Below are positions 7,692-17,868 of a stretch of 64,000 nt of DNA, in pieces. The stretch is from an uncultured Sulfitobacter sp. Its GTDB lineage: Bacteria; Pseudomonadota; Alphaproteobacteria; Rhodobacterales; Rhodobacteraceae. Positions within the stretch are counted from its first letter, which is position 1. Each line of letters opens with the position of its first letter. Below the pieces are notes generated by a model that did not search any database, was not told the origin of the DNA, and worked only from the letters and a program-made list of their open reading frames with translations. The translations under genes were made by a program, and so were the position numbers. The stretch is from positions 620,001 to 684,000 of the forward strand of contig NZ_CANMQD010000001.1 in the NCBI RefSeq assembly GCF_947499945.1, read 5' to 3'.

Positions 7692-10126
7692 TCTGCAGCC
7701 TCCAACGAAAAGTTTGCCAAGGGTCGATAGCTTTGTGATTTGTCGCGCACGTGATCCGCCCATGGGTCGCGGCGATAGATTGTCTGGCTCAACTCGAACC
7801 GTTCCACGAGGGCCGCGCGTTCCGCTAAATCCTCAACCACGCGCTCCTTGATCCAATCCATTCCCACCTTGCCCATCCATTTATAAATGCGGTCCAGATA
7901 CCGCGCGTTCTCGCGGTAAGACTGTGTGATTGCTTTGATAAGGTTGATGGTTTCCTCTTCCGTGGCCACCTGCACCAACAACTCGGTTTCGCGCACATCC
8001 ATGCCCGCAGCACCCCCGATGGAAATCTGAAAACCACTGTCGACACAGACCACACCGATATCCTTACAGGTCGCCTCCGCACAGTTCCGCGGACAGCCTG
8101 ATACACCGAGTTTCAGCTTATGCGGCGTCCACGATCCCCACAGCGTCTTCTCCAGTTTGATGCCCAGTCCTGTGCTGTCTTGCGTGCCAAAGCGACAATG
8201 ATCAGTCCCTACGCAGGTCTTCACCGTCCGCAGTCCTTTGGAATAAGCGTGCCCCGAAACCATCCCGGCCGCGTTCAGATCGGCCCAGATGGCGGGCAAG
8301 TCCTCACCTTTCACCCCCAGCAGATCAATGCGCTGGCCACCAGTAACCTTGACCGTCGGCACGGCGTATTTATCCGCTGCATCGGCAATCGCTCGCAGCT
8401 CGTCAGGTGTGGTTATCCCGCCCCACATGCGCGGCACGACGCTGAATGTGCCGTCCTTTTGAATATTGGCGTGTTTGCGTTCATTAATGAAACGGCTTTG
8501 TGGATCATCTTGATACTCAAGTGGCCAATCAGCCAGTAGGTAAAAGTTGAGCGCAGGACGGCAGACGTGACACCCGCAGGATGTCTTCCACCCACATTCC
8601 TGCCAGACGGCAGGCATGGAGGTGAGGCGTTGCGACTTGATCATTCGGCGCACGTCCTCATGGGTCATGTCGGTGCAGGCACAGATCGATGCGGCAGCAG
8701 GCAAGACGAAATCATCGCCCAAGGTGGCGGCCAAGACCTGTTCGACCAATCCGGTACATGTTCCGCAAGACGCCGAGGCTTTGGTGGTGGCTTTTATCGC
8801 TGCCAGATCACCAGCGCCCGCTGCAATCGCGTCTTCAATCTGGCCTTTGCAAATGCCGTTGCAGCCACAGATTTCCGCATCACGCGATAAGGCTGCAACG
8901 GCTGCGAGCGGGTCCAAGGGGGTTCCCCCCTGATATGCGGGGCCAAAGATCAGCGTATCGCGCATCTCGGCGATGTCGGTCTTGTCGCGGATCAAGCCAA
9001 AGAACCAGTTGCTGTCGGCGGTGTCACCGTACATGACCGCGCCGATGACGACGTCATTCTCGATCACCAGACGGCGGTAGACGCCGCGTGCGGGATCGCG
9101 GAACACAATGTCTTCGCGACCATCCCCGTCGGCGAAATCACCAGCACTGAACAGATCGCATCCCGTCACTTTCAGCTTGGTCGATAGCTCCTTTTGAACG
9201 AAGGTCGCATGCTCGCCCAGCAAGGTTTTGGCAGCCACACGCGCCTGATCATACAAGGGTGCGACAAGGCCAAAAATCGCGCCGTCATGCTCTACACATT
9301 CACCCACAGCCAAAATGTCGGCGTCAGAGGTCAGCATCTGATCATCCACATGGATGCCGCGCCCGACGGCCAGTCCAGCCTCAGCCGCCAGCGCCACATT
9401 AGGGCGAATGCCGACGGCCATGACAAGCAGGTCGCAAGGCAACTCGGTGCCATCATCCAGCAACAATGCGCGGACATATCCGTCTTTACCCAGTATCTCT
9501 TTTGAGTTGGCGGAACATTTGATTGTAATGCCTTTGTCCACCAGTGCGCGGCGCAAAAGGTACCCCGCCGCTTCGTCCAACTGGCGCTCCATCAGGTGGC
9601 CCATGATATGGACAACCGTGACATCGACGCCGCGTGCAGCCATGCCAGCGGCGGCCTCAAGTCCCAACAAACCACCGCCAATGACGACGCATTTGCTGAC
9701 AGGTCCAAGCCCCATCATCCGTTCGGTGTCTTCCAGATCGCGGTAGGCGATGACGCCCTCCAGATCATGACCAGGCAGGGGGATGATGAAAGGATTGGAG
9801 CCGGTTCCGAACATCAGCTTGTCGTAGGCCAGCACATCGCCGTTCGCGGCTGTCACCGTCTTGGCCACGCGATCGATGCTGGCGATCTTTTCGCCAAAGC
9901 GGCAAGTCACACCATTGTCGGCGTACCACTGCGCATCGTGCGTCTCAATCTCGGCATAGGTTTTGTCACCAGCCAGTACGGGCGACAGCATAATGCGGTT
10001 ATAATTACCGCGCGGCTCGGCGTTGAACAGGGTCACGTCATAGGCGTCCGGTGCTGTTACCAGCAGGGTTTCCAAGGCACGACCTGTCGCCATGCCCGCC
10101 CCAATGATGATCAGTTTTTTTTTCAT
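7688..10126 (-). CDS. nirB: Nitrite reductase [NAD(P)H] large subunit
   Basis: An 812-residue protein reducing nitrite to ammonium. The domain order is an FAD/NAD(P)H-binding pyridine nucleotide-disulfide oxidoreductase fold (LIIIGAGMATG at the N-terminus; CVVIGGGLLGLEAAAGMA), then two BFD-like [2Fe-2S] domains (CGCNGICKGQIEDAI with CGTCTGL; CACTDMTHEDVRRM with CGCHVC), then the siroheme/4Fe-4S domain. The last carries cysteines in CVGTDHC and CPRNCAEATC. The length is normal for the family. The start is the ATG with GAAGAG before it, four bases after the ABC ATPase stop. Siroheme comes from the cysG at the operon end. Confidence 0.95.
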   Translation of the reverse strand: MKKKLIIIGAGMATGRALETLLVTAPDAYDVTLFNAEPRGNYNRIMLSPVLAGDKTYAEIETHDAQWYADNGVTCRFGEKIASIDRVAKTVTAANGDVLAYDKLMFGTGSNPFIIPLPGHDLEGVIAYRDLEDTERMMGLGPVSKCVVIGGGLLGLEAAAGMAARGVDVTVVHIMGHLMERQLDEAAGYLLRRALVDKGITIKCSANSKEILGKDGYVRALLLDDGTELPCDLLVMAVGIRPNVALAAEAGLAVGRGIHVDDQMLTSDADILAVGECVEHDGAIFGLVAPLYDQARVAAKTLLGEHATFVQKELSTKLKVTGCDLFSAGDFADGDGREDIVFRDPARGVYRRLVIENDVVIGAVMYGDTADSNWFFGLIRDKTDIAEMRDTLIFGPAYQGGTPLDPLAAVAALSRDAEICGCNGICKGQIEDAIAAGAGDLAAIKATTKASASCGTCTGLVEQVLAATLGDDFVLPAAASICACTDMTHEDVRRMIKSQRLTSMPAVWQECGWKTSCGCHVCRPALNFYLLADWPLEYQDDPQSRFINERKHANIQKDGTFSVVPRMWGGITTPDELRAIADAADKYAVPTVKVTGGQRIDLLGVKGEDLPAIWADLNAAGMVSGHAYSKGLRTVKTCVGTDHCRFGTQDSTGLGIKLEKTLWGSWTPHKLKLGVSGCPRNCAEATCKDIGVVCVDSGFQISIGGAAGMDVRETELLVQVATEEETINLIKAITQSYRENARYLDRIYKWMGKVGMDWIKERVVEDLAERAALVERFELSQTIYRRDPWADHVRDKSQSYRPLANFSLEAAE

Positions 10127-10130
10127 CTCT

Positions 10131-11819
10131 TCACTCCGCTGCGATTGGTTTTTTGGGGGTGGTTGAGGCGATCTTGGATGTGTTGCCATGCTCATACTCC
10201 TCAAGGAAATCGAGAACCTCTTGGCGGTAGGCATAATAATCCGGATGCTCCAGCAGCGCTTTGCGGGTGCGAGGGCGCGGCAGTTTCACGTCCGTGATCT
10301 TGCCGATGGTCGCTTGCGGCCCGTTGGTCATCATCACCACACGGTCGGCAAGCAAGATCGCCTCGTCCACATCGTGTGTCACACAAATGGCGGTGACTTT
10401 GGTACGCGACCACACCTCCATCAGGACCTCTTGCAGCTCCCAGCGGGTGAGGCTGTCGAGCATGCCAAAGGGCTCATCCAGTAACAACAATTTGGGCGAT
10501 AGCGCAAAAGCCCGCGCAATGCCGACACGTTGCTTCATGCCGTTGGAGAGCGACGCTGCATCCTTGTCCATACTGTCGGCCAGACCAACGCGTTCAAGAT
10601 AATATTCGATAACATCCTGCCGCTCTGCCCGAGATGCGCGGGGATAAACCTTGTCCACCCCGATCGCGACGTTCTCCTTGGCTGTCAGCCACGGAAACAG
10701 GTTGGGCGATTGGAACACCACAGCACGTTCGGGGTCTGCGCCCTCGACGTTCCAACCATCCAGCCGGATCGCCCCTTTAGAAATGGGGTTAAGTCCCGCC
10801 GCCATGGTCAACACGGTTGATTTACCGCAGCCCGAATGCCCTATCAGCGAAATAAACTCGCCTTTATTGATCTTGAGGTCAAAATCCTCAACCACCGTCA
10901 ATGGTCCTTTGGGCGTCGGGTATACTTTGTGCAGCTGCGAAAAGTTGAGGTAACGTTCTTCAATCGGGCTTTTCTGCGCCTCAGTCACCACACGTGGCAC
11001 CGCGTGGATCGGGGTCACATTGGGCAAGGTCTTGGTCTCTTCAACCTTCGCCTCGATGCCGACATCCATCAGGTAATTGGTCACACTGGCCCGCAACGCT
11101 TTGAATGTCTCGTCGTTGTTCATGGCCATCCGGTCACGCGGGCGCGGGATATTGACCTCAATTGGGTCGGCAAGTGTGCCATCTGGGTTCAGCGGCACGA
11201 TGCGGTCGGCCAACAAAATGGCCTCATCCACATCATTTGTAATCAGGATGCACGTCTTTTTGTCTCGCTCCCAAATCTCGAGGATTTCATCCGCCAGATT
11301 GGCCCGTGTCAGCGCGTCCAATGCCGACAGCGGCTCGTCCAGCAGCAACATCTCGGGGTTCATCGCCAGCGCGCGCGCTACGGCAACCCGCTGCCGCATA
11401 CCGCCTGACAACTCGGACGGGCGGCGGCTGGTGGCGTGGGACAGGCCAACCATCGACACATAGTGGTCGATCTTTTCCTGGCTCTCTGCCTTTGACAGCT
11501 TGGGGTACACCGCATCAACGGCCAGACCTACATTGCCGCCGACTGTCAGCCACGGCATCAAGGAATAGCTTTGGAAAATCAGACCCCGTTCCGGCCCCGG
11601 CTCGGTGATTGGCGCGCCTTTGAACGTCAGGCTGCCGCTGTCGGGCGTCTCCAGACCCGCAATCAGGTTCATCAGCGTTGATTTTCCCGTGCCGGAAAAA
11701 CCAAGAACGGCGAGGAACTCACCCTCCTTAACCTCCAGATTAATGTCTTTGAGGATCTCGGCGCGGTGGGTACCTACGCCAAAACCTTTGTTCACGTTTT
11801 TGATGGATAGAATGCTCAT
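10131..11819 (-). CDS. nrtD: Nitrate ABC transporter ATP-binding protein, tandem ATPase fusion
   Basis: A 562-residue protein with two complete ABC ATPase domains. The first has Walker A GFSGTGKST near residue 42, signature LSGGMRQRVAVARAL and Walker B LLLDEP. The second has Walker A GHSGCGKST near residue 330, a signature beginning LSNGMKQRVGIARAF (second G replaced by N) and Walker B LLLDEPFG. Both resemble NrtC/NrtD ATPases of nitrate uptake. There is no substrate-binding domain like the one fused to cyanobacterial NrtC, so this single chain probably supplies both ATPase sites for NrtB. The start may be this ATG or a GTG nine bases upstream that overlaps the nrtB stop. Confidence 0.9.
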   Translation of the reverse strand: MSILSIKNVNKGFGVGTHRAEILKDINLEVKEGEFLAVLGFSGTGKSTLMNLIAGLETPDSGSLTFKGAPITEPGPERGLIFQSYSLMPWLTVGGNVGLAVDAVYPKLSKAESQEKIDHYVSMVGLSHATSRRPSELSGGMRQRVAVARALAMNPEMLLLDEPLSALDALTRANLADEILEIWERDKKTCILITNDVDEAILLADRIVPLNPDGTLADPIEVNIPRPRDRMAMNNDETFKALRASVTNYLMDVGIEAKVEETKTLPNVTPIHAVPRVVTEAQKSPIEERYLNFSQLHKVYPTPKGPLTVVEDFDLKINKGEFISLIGHSGCGKSTVLTMAAGLNPISKGAIRLDGWNVEGADPERAVVFQSPNLFPWLTAKENVAIGVDKVYPRASRAERQDVIEYYLERVGLADSMDKDAASLSNGMKQRVGIARAFALSPKLLLLDEPFGMLDSLTRWELQEVLMEVWSRTKVTAICVTHDVDEAILLADRVVMMTNGPQATIGKITDVKLPRPRTRKALLEHPDYYAYRQEVLDFLEEYEHGNTSKIASTTPKKPIAAE

Positions 11820-11824
11820 AGGGG

Positions 11825-12913
11825 TCACCGGTTTGCCGAAAAGGTAAACATGGACTGCAGCGCGTACATCACGCGGTCCAGCAGGAAGCCGATGATCCCG
11901 ATGGTGAAGACCGCCACCATGATCTTGGCCAGTGATTGCGACGATCCGTTCTGGAACTCGTCCCAGACGAATTTGCCTAAACCGGGGTTCTGCGCCAGCA
12001 TTTCAGCGGCAATCAGCACCATCCAGCCAACACCAAGGCTTAAGCGCAGTCCGGTGAAGATCAGCGGCAGCGCCGAGGGCAGCACCAGCTTTGTGATTTT
12101 TGTCCACGTGTTCATTTTAAGAACGCGGCTGACGCTCACGAGGTCTTTGTCGATACTGGACACCCCAAGTGCTGTGTTGATCAGCGTGGGCCAAAGCGAA
12201 CAGAGCGTCACGGTGATGGCGGAGATCAGGAAAGATTTGGAGAACATCCCGTCATTGCTGGCGTAAACCGCAGAGACGATCATAGTTACGATCGGCAGCC
12301 ACGCCAGCGGAGAGACGGGTTTAAAAATCTGGATGAGGGGGTTGAGGGCCGCATTTGCCGTCTTTGACAGACCCGCCGCGATGCCAAGCGGGATGGCGAT
12401 GATGGAAGCAATCAGAAAGCCGAAGAATACCGTTACGATAGAGGTCCAGATTTGCGCGTAATAAGTGGGTCTGCCTGTATAGACACGCTCTTTGACGTCC
12501 TCCGCCTTGCCGTCTGCAACCAACTTTGCATTGCGCGTATCTTGGCGCTCGTAGAATGCTGCCGCTTTTTCACGCTCGCGTATGGCATCGGCGTTCAGGC
12601 TGACGGCCTGCTCCCAAACTTGTGCGGGACCAGGGACCGCGCCCAGCGATGTTTGCACTTTGGGGGCCAGCGCACCCCATGCCAGCAGGAAGATCGTAAT
12701 TGCCAATAGGGGCACCCCCAGCAAACGCCAGACCTCGCCAGCCTGTGCCTTTGGGTTATCCCCCGCCGCCGCTTTCAGGATCGGCGTAAGCCATGCCAGA
12801 CCAAGAACCTGAAACCAGTTGTCAGCCTTGTTGATACGGGTGAACAGGCGGGCACGCTTGGCCTCTTTGTTCAGGGTGGCAGTGGTGAATGTATCGGGGT
12901 CTGTTGCAGACAT
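11825..12913 (-). CDS. nrtB: Nitrate ABC transporter permease
   Basis: A 362-residue inner-membrane permease. After a cytoplasmic start, one membrane helix (LLGVPLLAITIFLLAWGALA) precedes a long periplasmic segment rich in charged residues (about 90-150). The BPD_transp_1 core follows with five or more helices and the EAA-type loop (AAEMLAQNPGLGKFVWDEFQ). The family is NrtB/SsuC. I chose the ATG with AAGGA eight bases upstream. It lies between the binding protein nrtA and the double ATPase on one transcript, forming a complete nitrate/nitrite importer. Confidence 0.92.
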   Translation of the reverse strand: MSATDPDTFTTATLNKEAKRARLFTRINKADNWFQVLGLAWLTPILKAAAGDNPKAQAGEVWRLLGVPLLAITIFLLAWGALAPKVQTSLGAVPGPAQVWEQAVSLNADAIREREKAAAFYERQDTRNAKLVADGKAEDVKERVYTGRPTYYAQIWTSIVTVFFGFLIASIIAIPLGIAAGLSKTANAALNPLIQIFKPVSPLAWLPIVTMIVSAVYASNDGMFSKSFLISAITVTLCSLWPTLINTALGVSSIDKDLVSVSRVLKMNTWTKITKLVLPSALPLIFTGLRLSLGVGWMVLIAAEMLAQNPGLGKFVWDEFQNGSSQSLAKIMVAVFTIGIIGFLLDRVMYALQSMFTFSANR

Positions 12914-12984
12914 GTGGGGTATCCTTTGATCTTGGCAAAGATGTTGAGTGCGCCTCGCAGCAGATCCCACGAGGCGCTCAGGGC

Positions 12985-14355
12985 TCAGCCCTTGATTTCG
13001 CTATCAACGATTGTTTGCTCACCCTTCAGACCAATCGGAAGACTATCGAGGTAGGCGTTGGGCGTGCGCCCGTCATAGCCGATACCGTCAATGATATCCT
13101 CGGCAGGTGTTGGCGCTTTGAAACCGTCGCTGTCGAAAGGAAAGTCGGCCTCGTTCGCCATTCCGTCATCGACCAGCAGCTTGGCCGCCTGAAGATAGAT
13201 ATCGGGGCGGTAGACATCCTTGGCCGTCTCCATGAACCATGCATCCGATTTCGGCTCGGCGATTTGCCCCCAACGGCGCATCTGGGTCAGATACCAGATG
13301 GCGTCCGAATAGAACGGATAGGTCGCGTTATACCGGAAGAACACGTTGAAATCTGGTGCGGGACGGCGGTCGCCCTTCTCGAACTCGAAGAAACCGGTCA
13401 TCGAGTTGGCGATCACTTCGGCGTCGGCTCCCACATACTCGGAGCGCGATAGCATCTCGACCGCTTCCTCGCGGTTGGCGTTGTCATTCTCGTCCAGCCA
13501 GATGGCTGCGCGGATCAGTGCTTTGGTCAGGGCGATGGTAGTATTGGGATTCTCATCCGCGAATTCCTTGTTGATGCCAAAGACCTTCTCGGGGTTGTTC
13601 TTCCACATGTCATAGTCGGTGATGACCGGCACGCCGATGCCCTTGAAGACAGCCTGCTGGTTCCACGGCTCGCCCACGGCATAGCCATAGATTGTGCCGG
13701 CTTCCATCGTGGCAGGCATCTGCGGCGGCGGTGTAACAGAGAGGAAAACATCCGCCCCAATTGTACCTGTCACATCATCAGGAGAGTAATAGCCCGGCTG
13801 CAACCCCCCAGCTGCGAGCCAATAGCGGATCTCGTAATTGTGCGTGGAGACAGGGAAAACCATACCCATGTTAAAGGGCAGGCCTTCGTCCTTATACTTT
13901 TCCACAACAGGGACGAGGGCGGCGGCGCTGATCGGATGCTGAGGGCGGCCATCGTCCATCATAGGCACATTTGGTTTCATCTGATCCCAGATCTCGTTGG
14001 AAACCGTGATGGCATTGCCGTTCAGGTCCATCGAAAAGGGCGTGATGATATGTGCTTTGGTACCGTAGCCGATGGTGGCGGCAAGCGGCTGACCTGCCAG
14101 CATGTGCGCGCCGTCAAGTTGGCCATCGATGACACCGTCCAACAGCACCTTCCAGTTGGCCTGTGCTTCCAGCGTGACGAACAAACCTTCGTCCTCGAAA
14201 TAGCCGTTTTCATATGCGACGGCCAAAGGTGCCATATCGGTCAGTTTGATAAAGCCGAAGGTTAGCTCGTCTTTCTCAAGGTCCAGCATTTCGGCGTACG
14301 CGGCAGTTGCCAGAAGGCCGGATGCCACGACTGCATATGGGAAATTTCTAAACAT
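12985..14355 (-). CDS. nrtA: Nitrate ABC transporter substrate-binding protein
   Basis: A 456-residue periplasmic binding protein of the NrtA/CmpA family. Residues 1-22 are a Sec signal peptide ([20 protein letters not shown], then AE); no lipobox is visible. The mature part shows [40 protein letters not shown] and [20 protein letters not shown], the usual nitrate-site segments. AAGGA lies upstream of the chosen ATG. It is the first structural gene after an RNA leader with hairpin and terminator, so expression should depend on NasT antitermination. It shares the family fold with NasS, which lacks a signal peptide. Confidence 0.93.
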   Translation of the reverse strand: MFRNFPYAVVASGLLATAAYAEMLDLEKDELTFGFIKLTDMAPLAVAYENGYFEDEGLFVTLEAQANWKVLLDGVIDGQLDGAHMLAGQPLAATIGYGTKAHIITPFSMDLNGNAITVSNEIWDQMKPNVPMMDDGRPQHPISAAALVPVVEKYKDEGLPFNMGMVFPVSTHNYEIRYWLAAGGLQPGYYSPDDVTGTIGADVFLSVTPPPQMPATMEAGTIYGYAVGEPWNQQAVFKGIGVPVITDYDMWKNNPEKVFGINKEFADENPNTTIALTKALIRAAIWLDENDNANREEAVEMLSRSEYVGADAEVIANSMTGFFEFEKGDRRPAPDFNVFFRYNATYPFYSDAIWYLTQMRRWGQIAEPKSDAWFMETAKDVYRPDIYLQAAKLLVDDGMANEADFPFDSDGFKAPTPAEDIIDGIGYDGRTPNAYLDSLPIGLKGEQTIVDSEIKG

Positions 14356-14384
14356 CTGTGATGTCCTTTGTGTGGAAGGGCAAA

Positions 14385-14451
14385 GCCCGAAAAACAGAAA
14401 AAGCCGCACGTAAGCACCACGGAAAAATCCATGCTTCTTACGAGCGGCTTT
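14385..14451 (-). terminator. Leader terminator upstream of nrtA (attenuator)
   Basis: On the minus strand AAGCCGC-TCGTAAG-AAGCA pairs with TGCTTACG-TGCGGCTT across a short loop, followed at once by TTTTTCTGTTTTT. This is a strong Rho-independent terminator about 30 bases before the nrtA ATG and inside its untranslated leader. It is placed exactly where a NasT/NasR-type antiterminator would act. The structure is seen directly; the regulatory role is inferred from the nasS-nasT genes just upstream. Confidence 0.85.
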
Positions 14452-14488
14452 GCTCTTGGGAGTGTTCCACCGTCATTGGCAGAATAAA

Positions 14489-14508
14489 GTCAGGCAGCAG
14501 TGTCTGAC
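14489..14508 (-). promoter_or_regulatory. Hexaloop hairpin, candidate ANTAR (NasT) recognition element
   Basis: On the minus strand GTCAGAC pairs with GCCTGAC (one A-C mismatch) around the six-base loop ACTGCT. ANTAR-domain targets are hairpins with a six-base loop having A at position 1 and G at position 4, which this loop has. It lies about 40 bases upstream of the leader terminator, where the second hairpin of an ANTAR pair is expected. I did not find a convincing first hairpin with the same loop rule, so the two-hairpin motif is only half confirmed. Confidence 0.6.
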
Positions 14509-14601
14509 ACGTTGATACAAAGATTGAACAGATTACCGGCAGCTTCAACAGCTTTCTGCACTGCGGCATAAAAACGGCGATGGTAATGGATGAATGCCTA
14601 T

Positions 14602-15750
14602 TTATTCACCAGCAATTGCCACAAAATCGAACGTTCTGCCGTCAAAAAACGCATCCGGCGCAAGAATCATCTGACCACGAGACGATGCAACGGCAGTCTC
14701 CTCGCGGATCGTTCCTTCAATTTTTTCCGACGCGCCGGGCAAGTCCGCACCGATGGGGCCAAGGTTCTCGCGGTATAGATCAGTGCGAAAGCACTGTTTG
14801 GCGCGGCCGATGCCCGTCGCATCCGCCCCCAGTTGCCCCGCAATCCACGCGGCCTGACTACGCCACGGAAATGACGCGGCATGATTATGAAACATCAAGA
14901 ACCGGTCGATCTTCTTTGGCGTACCGCCCTGCGAAAGCGTTAGAAAACCAGTGACCGCAGGTTCGATCACTTCATGAGAGAGGTTAAGGTGTTCGCTGCG
15001 CCCCAGAATTTCGATGGCAAGTGGTTTGTTCTTTTCTAAATCCAGCCAACGGGCGGATTGGTAAACAGCACGCATCAATTGCCGCGTTGTATCAGGGTTA
15101 TCAGCGATCCAGTCATGGCGGGCCGCCAGCACTTTTTCCGGCGCAAAGCCCCAGACATGCCGCCCCACCATTAAGATGCTGCCGACACCACGCCCGACGA
15201 TCGCACTGCCCCAAGGTTCACCGACCCAAAATGCATCCACGTGACCGTCCGCGACAGCATCCGCCATGCGTGGAGGTGGGACGGTCACAATCTCGACCTT
15301 TAGATCAGGAGCCGTGGCGATCCAATAGGACAGAAGCAAGCGATGCATGGAAAAGGGAAACGGCACACCTACTCGCAAGGGCTGGAGATCACGCGTTATT
15401 AATGCGGAAAGCAACAGATTTGGATCGCCAAAGGGCAACATTCCCAAAGTATCCGCCAGCCTTGTAGATACACCAAACACAGTGCCATTGGCCGACAGTC
15501 CCATCAGATTGTCGATCTTTGCCGGCAATCCACCAAGCCCGAGCGACATAGCGACTGGCATCGGTGACAGCATCTGTGCAGCATCCAGATGTCCCAAAGC
15601 AAGCATGTCACGCAGCGCCGACCAGGATGGTTGCCGGACAAGATTAAGGTCCAAGCCTTCTTCGGCGGCAAAACCAAGCTCGCGTGCGATGATCAGCGGC
15701 GCAGAGTCCACCAACGGCACATAGCCGCAATTCAACACGGTGCGACTCAT
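14602..15750 (-). CDS. nasS: Nitrate sensor NasS (NrtA-like, cytoplasmic)
   Basis: A 382-residue NrtA/CmpA-family protein with no signal peptide; it starts directly MSRTVLNCGYVPLVDSAPLI. Conserved nitrate-binding segments are present (GHLDAAQMLSPMPVAMSLGL; FGVSTRLADT; DAFWVGEPWGSAIVGRGVGS). In the NasS/NasT system, NasS holds NasT inactive until nitrate or nitrite binds. Absence of an export signal and coupling to the ANTAR gene (ATGA overlap with nasT) support NasS over a second transporter protein. Its stop is followed by the leader of nrtA. Confidence 0.9.
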   Translation of the reverse strand: MSRTVLNCGYVPLVDSAPLIIARELGFAAEEGLDLNLVRQPSWSALRDMLALGHLDAAQMLSPMPVAMSLGLGGLPAKIDNLMGLSANGTVFGVSTRLADTLGMLPFGDPNLLLSALITRDLQPLRVGVPFPFSMHRLLLSYWIATAPDLKVEIVTVPPPRMADAVADGHVDAFWVGEPWGSAIVGRGVGSILMVGRHVWGFAPEKVLAARHDWIADNPDTTRQLMRAVYQSARWLDLEKNKPLAIEILGRSEHLNLSHEVIEPAVTGFLTLSQGGTPKKIDRFLMFHNHAASFPWRSQAAWIAGQLGADATGIGRAKQCFRTDLYRENLGPIGADLPGASEKIEGTIREETAVASSRGQMILAPDAFFDGRTFDFVAIAGE

Positions 15751-16331
15751 GTCAGTAGGTCCGATGCGGTCACCAATGCTTGGGCTACATCAATCACCTT
15801 GCGCCCCTGATCCATCGCGGCCTTGCGCATCAGTTTATAGGCTTCGTCTTCGGGGATAGAACGCCTGCGCATCAAGATGCCCTTAGCCCGATCAATGGTT
15901 TTGCGATCCTCAAGGGCCCGTTTGGCAGCATCCAGCTCCGACTGCATCTGCCGCATCATCTGGAACCGTGCAATCGCGGTTTCGATCACCGACTTGATGC
16001 GATTCATCTGCAACCCGTCAACAACATAGGCGCTGACACCGGCGGCAAGGGCGGCTTGGGTCAGATGCTGGTCGGTCTGATCAACAAACATCGCAACAGC
16101 TCGCGATTTGGCATCGGAGACCGCACCTATGTGCTCCAGCGTGTCACGGTCCGGGTTGGCTATATCGATCAGCACTATGTCAGGGGCATGTTTTGCAACA
16201 GACTGCTCAAGCCCAGAAACCTGGGCAATTGCATGCACATCGTTCCACCCTGCCTCCAACAGCGCGTCGATAATGTTTTTTGCTTTGGCACTATCAGATT
16301 CGACAACAAGGATGCGCAGATCTTTTCTCAT
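15747..16331 (-). CDS. nasT: ANTAR-domain antiterminator NasT
   Basis: A 194-residue protein with an N-terminal receiver-like domain (LRILVVESDSAKAKNIIDAL; HAPDIVLIDIANPD) and a C-terminal ANTAR RNA-binding domain. The ANTAR part runs from about residue 130: ALEDRKTIDRAKGILMRRRS, then EDEAYKLMRKAAMDQGRKVI. Such proteins bind hexaloop hairpins in leader RNA and let transcription pass a terminator; both elements occur before nrtA. The coding frame is open 12 codons further upstream. I prefer this ATG because it gives the usual family length, although no strong ribosome site is present at either start. Confidence 0.92.
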   Translation of the reverse strand: MRKDLRILVVESDSAKAKNIIDALLEAGWNDVHAIAQVSGLEQSVAKHAPDIVLIDIANPDRDTLEHIGAVSDAKSRAVAMFVDQTDQHLTQAALAAGVSAYVVDGLQMNRIKSVIETAIARFQMMRQMQSELDAAKRALEDRKTIDRAKGILMRRRSIPEDEAYKLMRKAAMDQGRKVIDVAQALVTASDLLT

Positions 16332-16972
16332 CCTGGTCAAGTAGCGCCGTACTGCTTGAGAAGACATCGCCGTGAACGCGATAGCGTGTGAGGTCTGTTG
16401 GAGTGTGCGTATTTTGTGCAGTTTCTTGGCTTAGCGACTTATAAATGGGCACTTGGAGGTTGTGGGCCCTAGAGAAATTGGTTGGTTGAAGTCACTGAAC
16501 TTTAGTAACAGATGGCCGCTTTCAGACATCACAAGAGAAGCAACGAAAGTTCATTGTGGCTCTCACACGGACGTTTTGGTCAGCAAAATACGGCGCAATG
16601 CAATAATAGTCGCTATGGCGAAACTGCGCCGCATCATCGATAATTTTTGACGACGGTCCAGTTCGGGCCGAAAATTTTGCAGTGATTTTTCATTGCACCG
16701 GTACCAGACATTCGGTGGGTCACAGAAGATCGGTAAAGAGGGCTCCTTGCTGCCGTTCGCTGCGTTCTACATAAAGGTCTGCTTATCAAGTTAGTCAAAG
16801 AAATGACCCAATGGCGAAAGCCGCAAAACGCCCTACCCTCCATGCATCATAAGGTGTACAAGGGGTTTCCAGCGGGTGTACGCATGGCACCCCCCTCACA
16901 TCGCGCCATTTGTCCGGTTGCATTAACCTTTGCCCCGCGCCACCATCGCCGAAACCGATCTGAGGATATCCC
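16332..16972. other. Non-coding gap between divergent nasT and mtnP
   Basis: About 640 bases with no gene I can support; the short frames here have no ribosome site or family motif. It must hold the promoters of nasT and mtnP, but I see no clear -35/-10 or sigma-54 pair. Close to mtnP the sequence GGTGTAC occurs twice about 25 bases apart (16851-16890). The middle holds a degenerate inverted repeat, listed separately. Confidence 0.5.
16523..16782. repeat. Degenerate inverted repeat pair in the nasT-mtnP gap
   Basis: The segment 16523-16600 on the plus strand and 16691-16782 on the minus strand can be aligned. Both start CAGAC, share AGA-GCA-CGAA and G-C-CTC stretches, and end with GG(C/T)GCAATG. 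They face each other across about 90 bases. The match is imperfect, so this may be an old decayed repeat or an intergenic repeat family. No coding capacity is visible. Confidence 0.4.
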
Positions 16973-17845
<873 letters not shown>

Positions 17846-17868
17846 TCCGTGTCGCCCTCCTGATTTGC

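Noticed and set aside
14356..14601. A second ANTAR hairpin (first of the pair)
   Set aside because: Candidate hexaloops with A1 and G4 exist in the sequence but none has a supporting stem.
16453..16650. 65-codon plus-strand frame in the nasT-mtnP gap
   Set aside because: No ribosome site, no family, and it overlaps the degenerate repeat.
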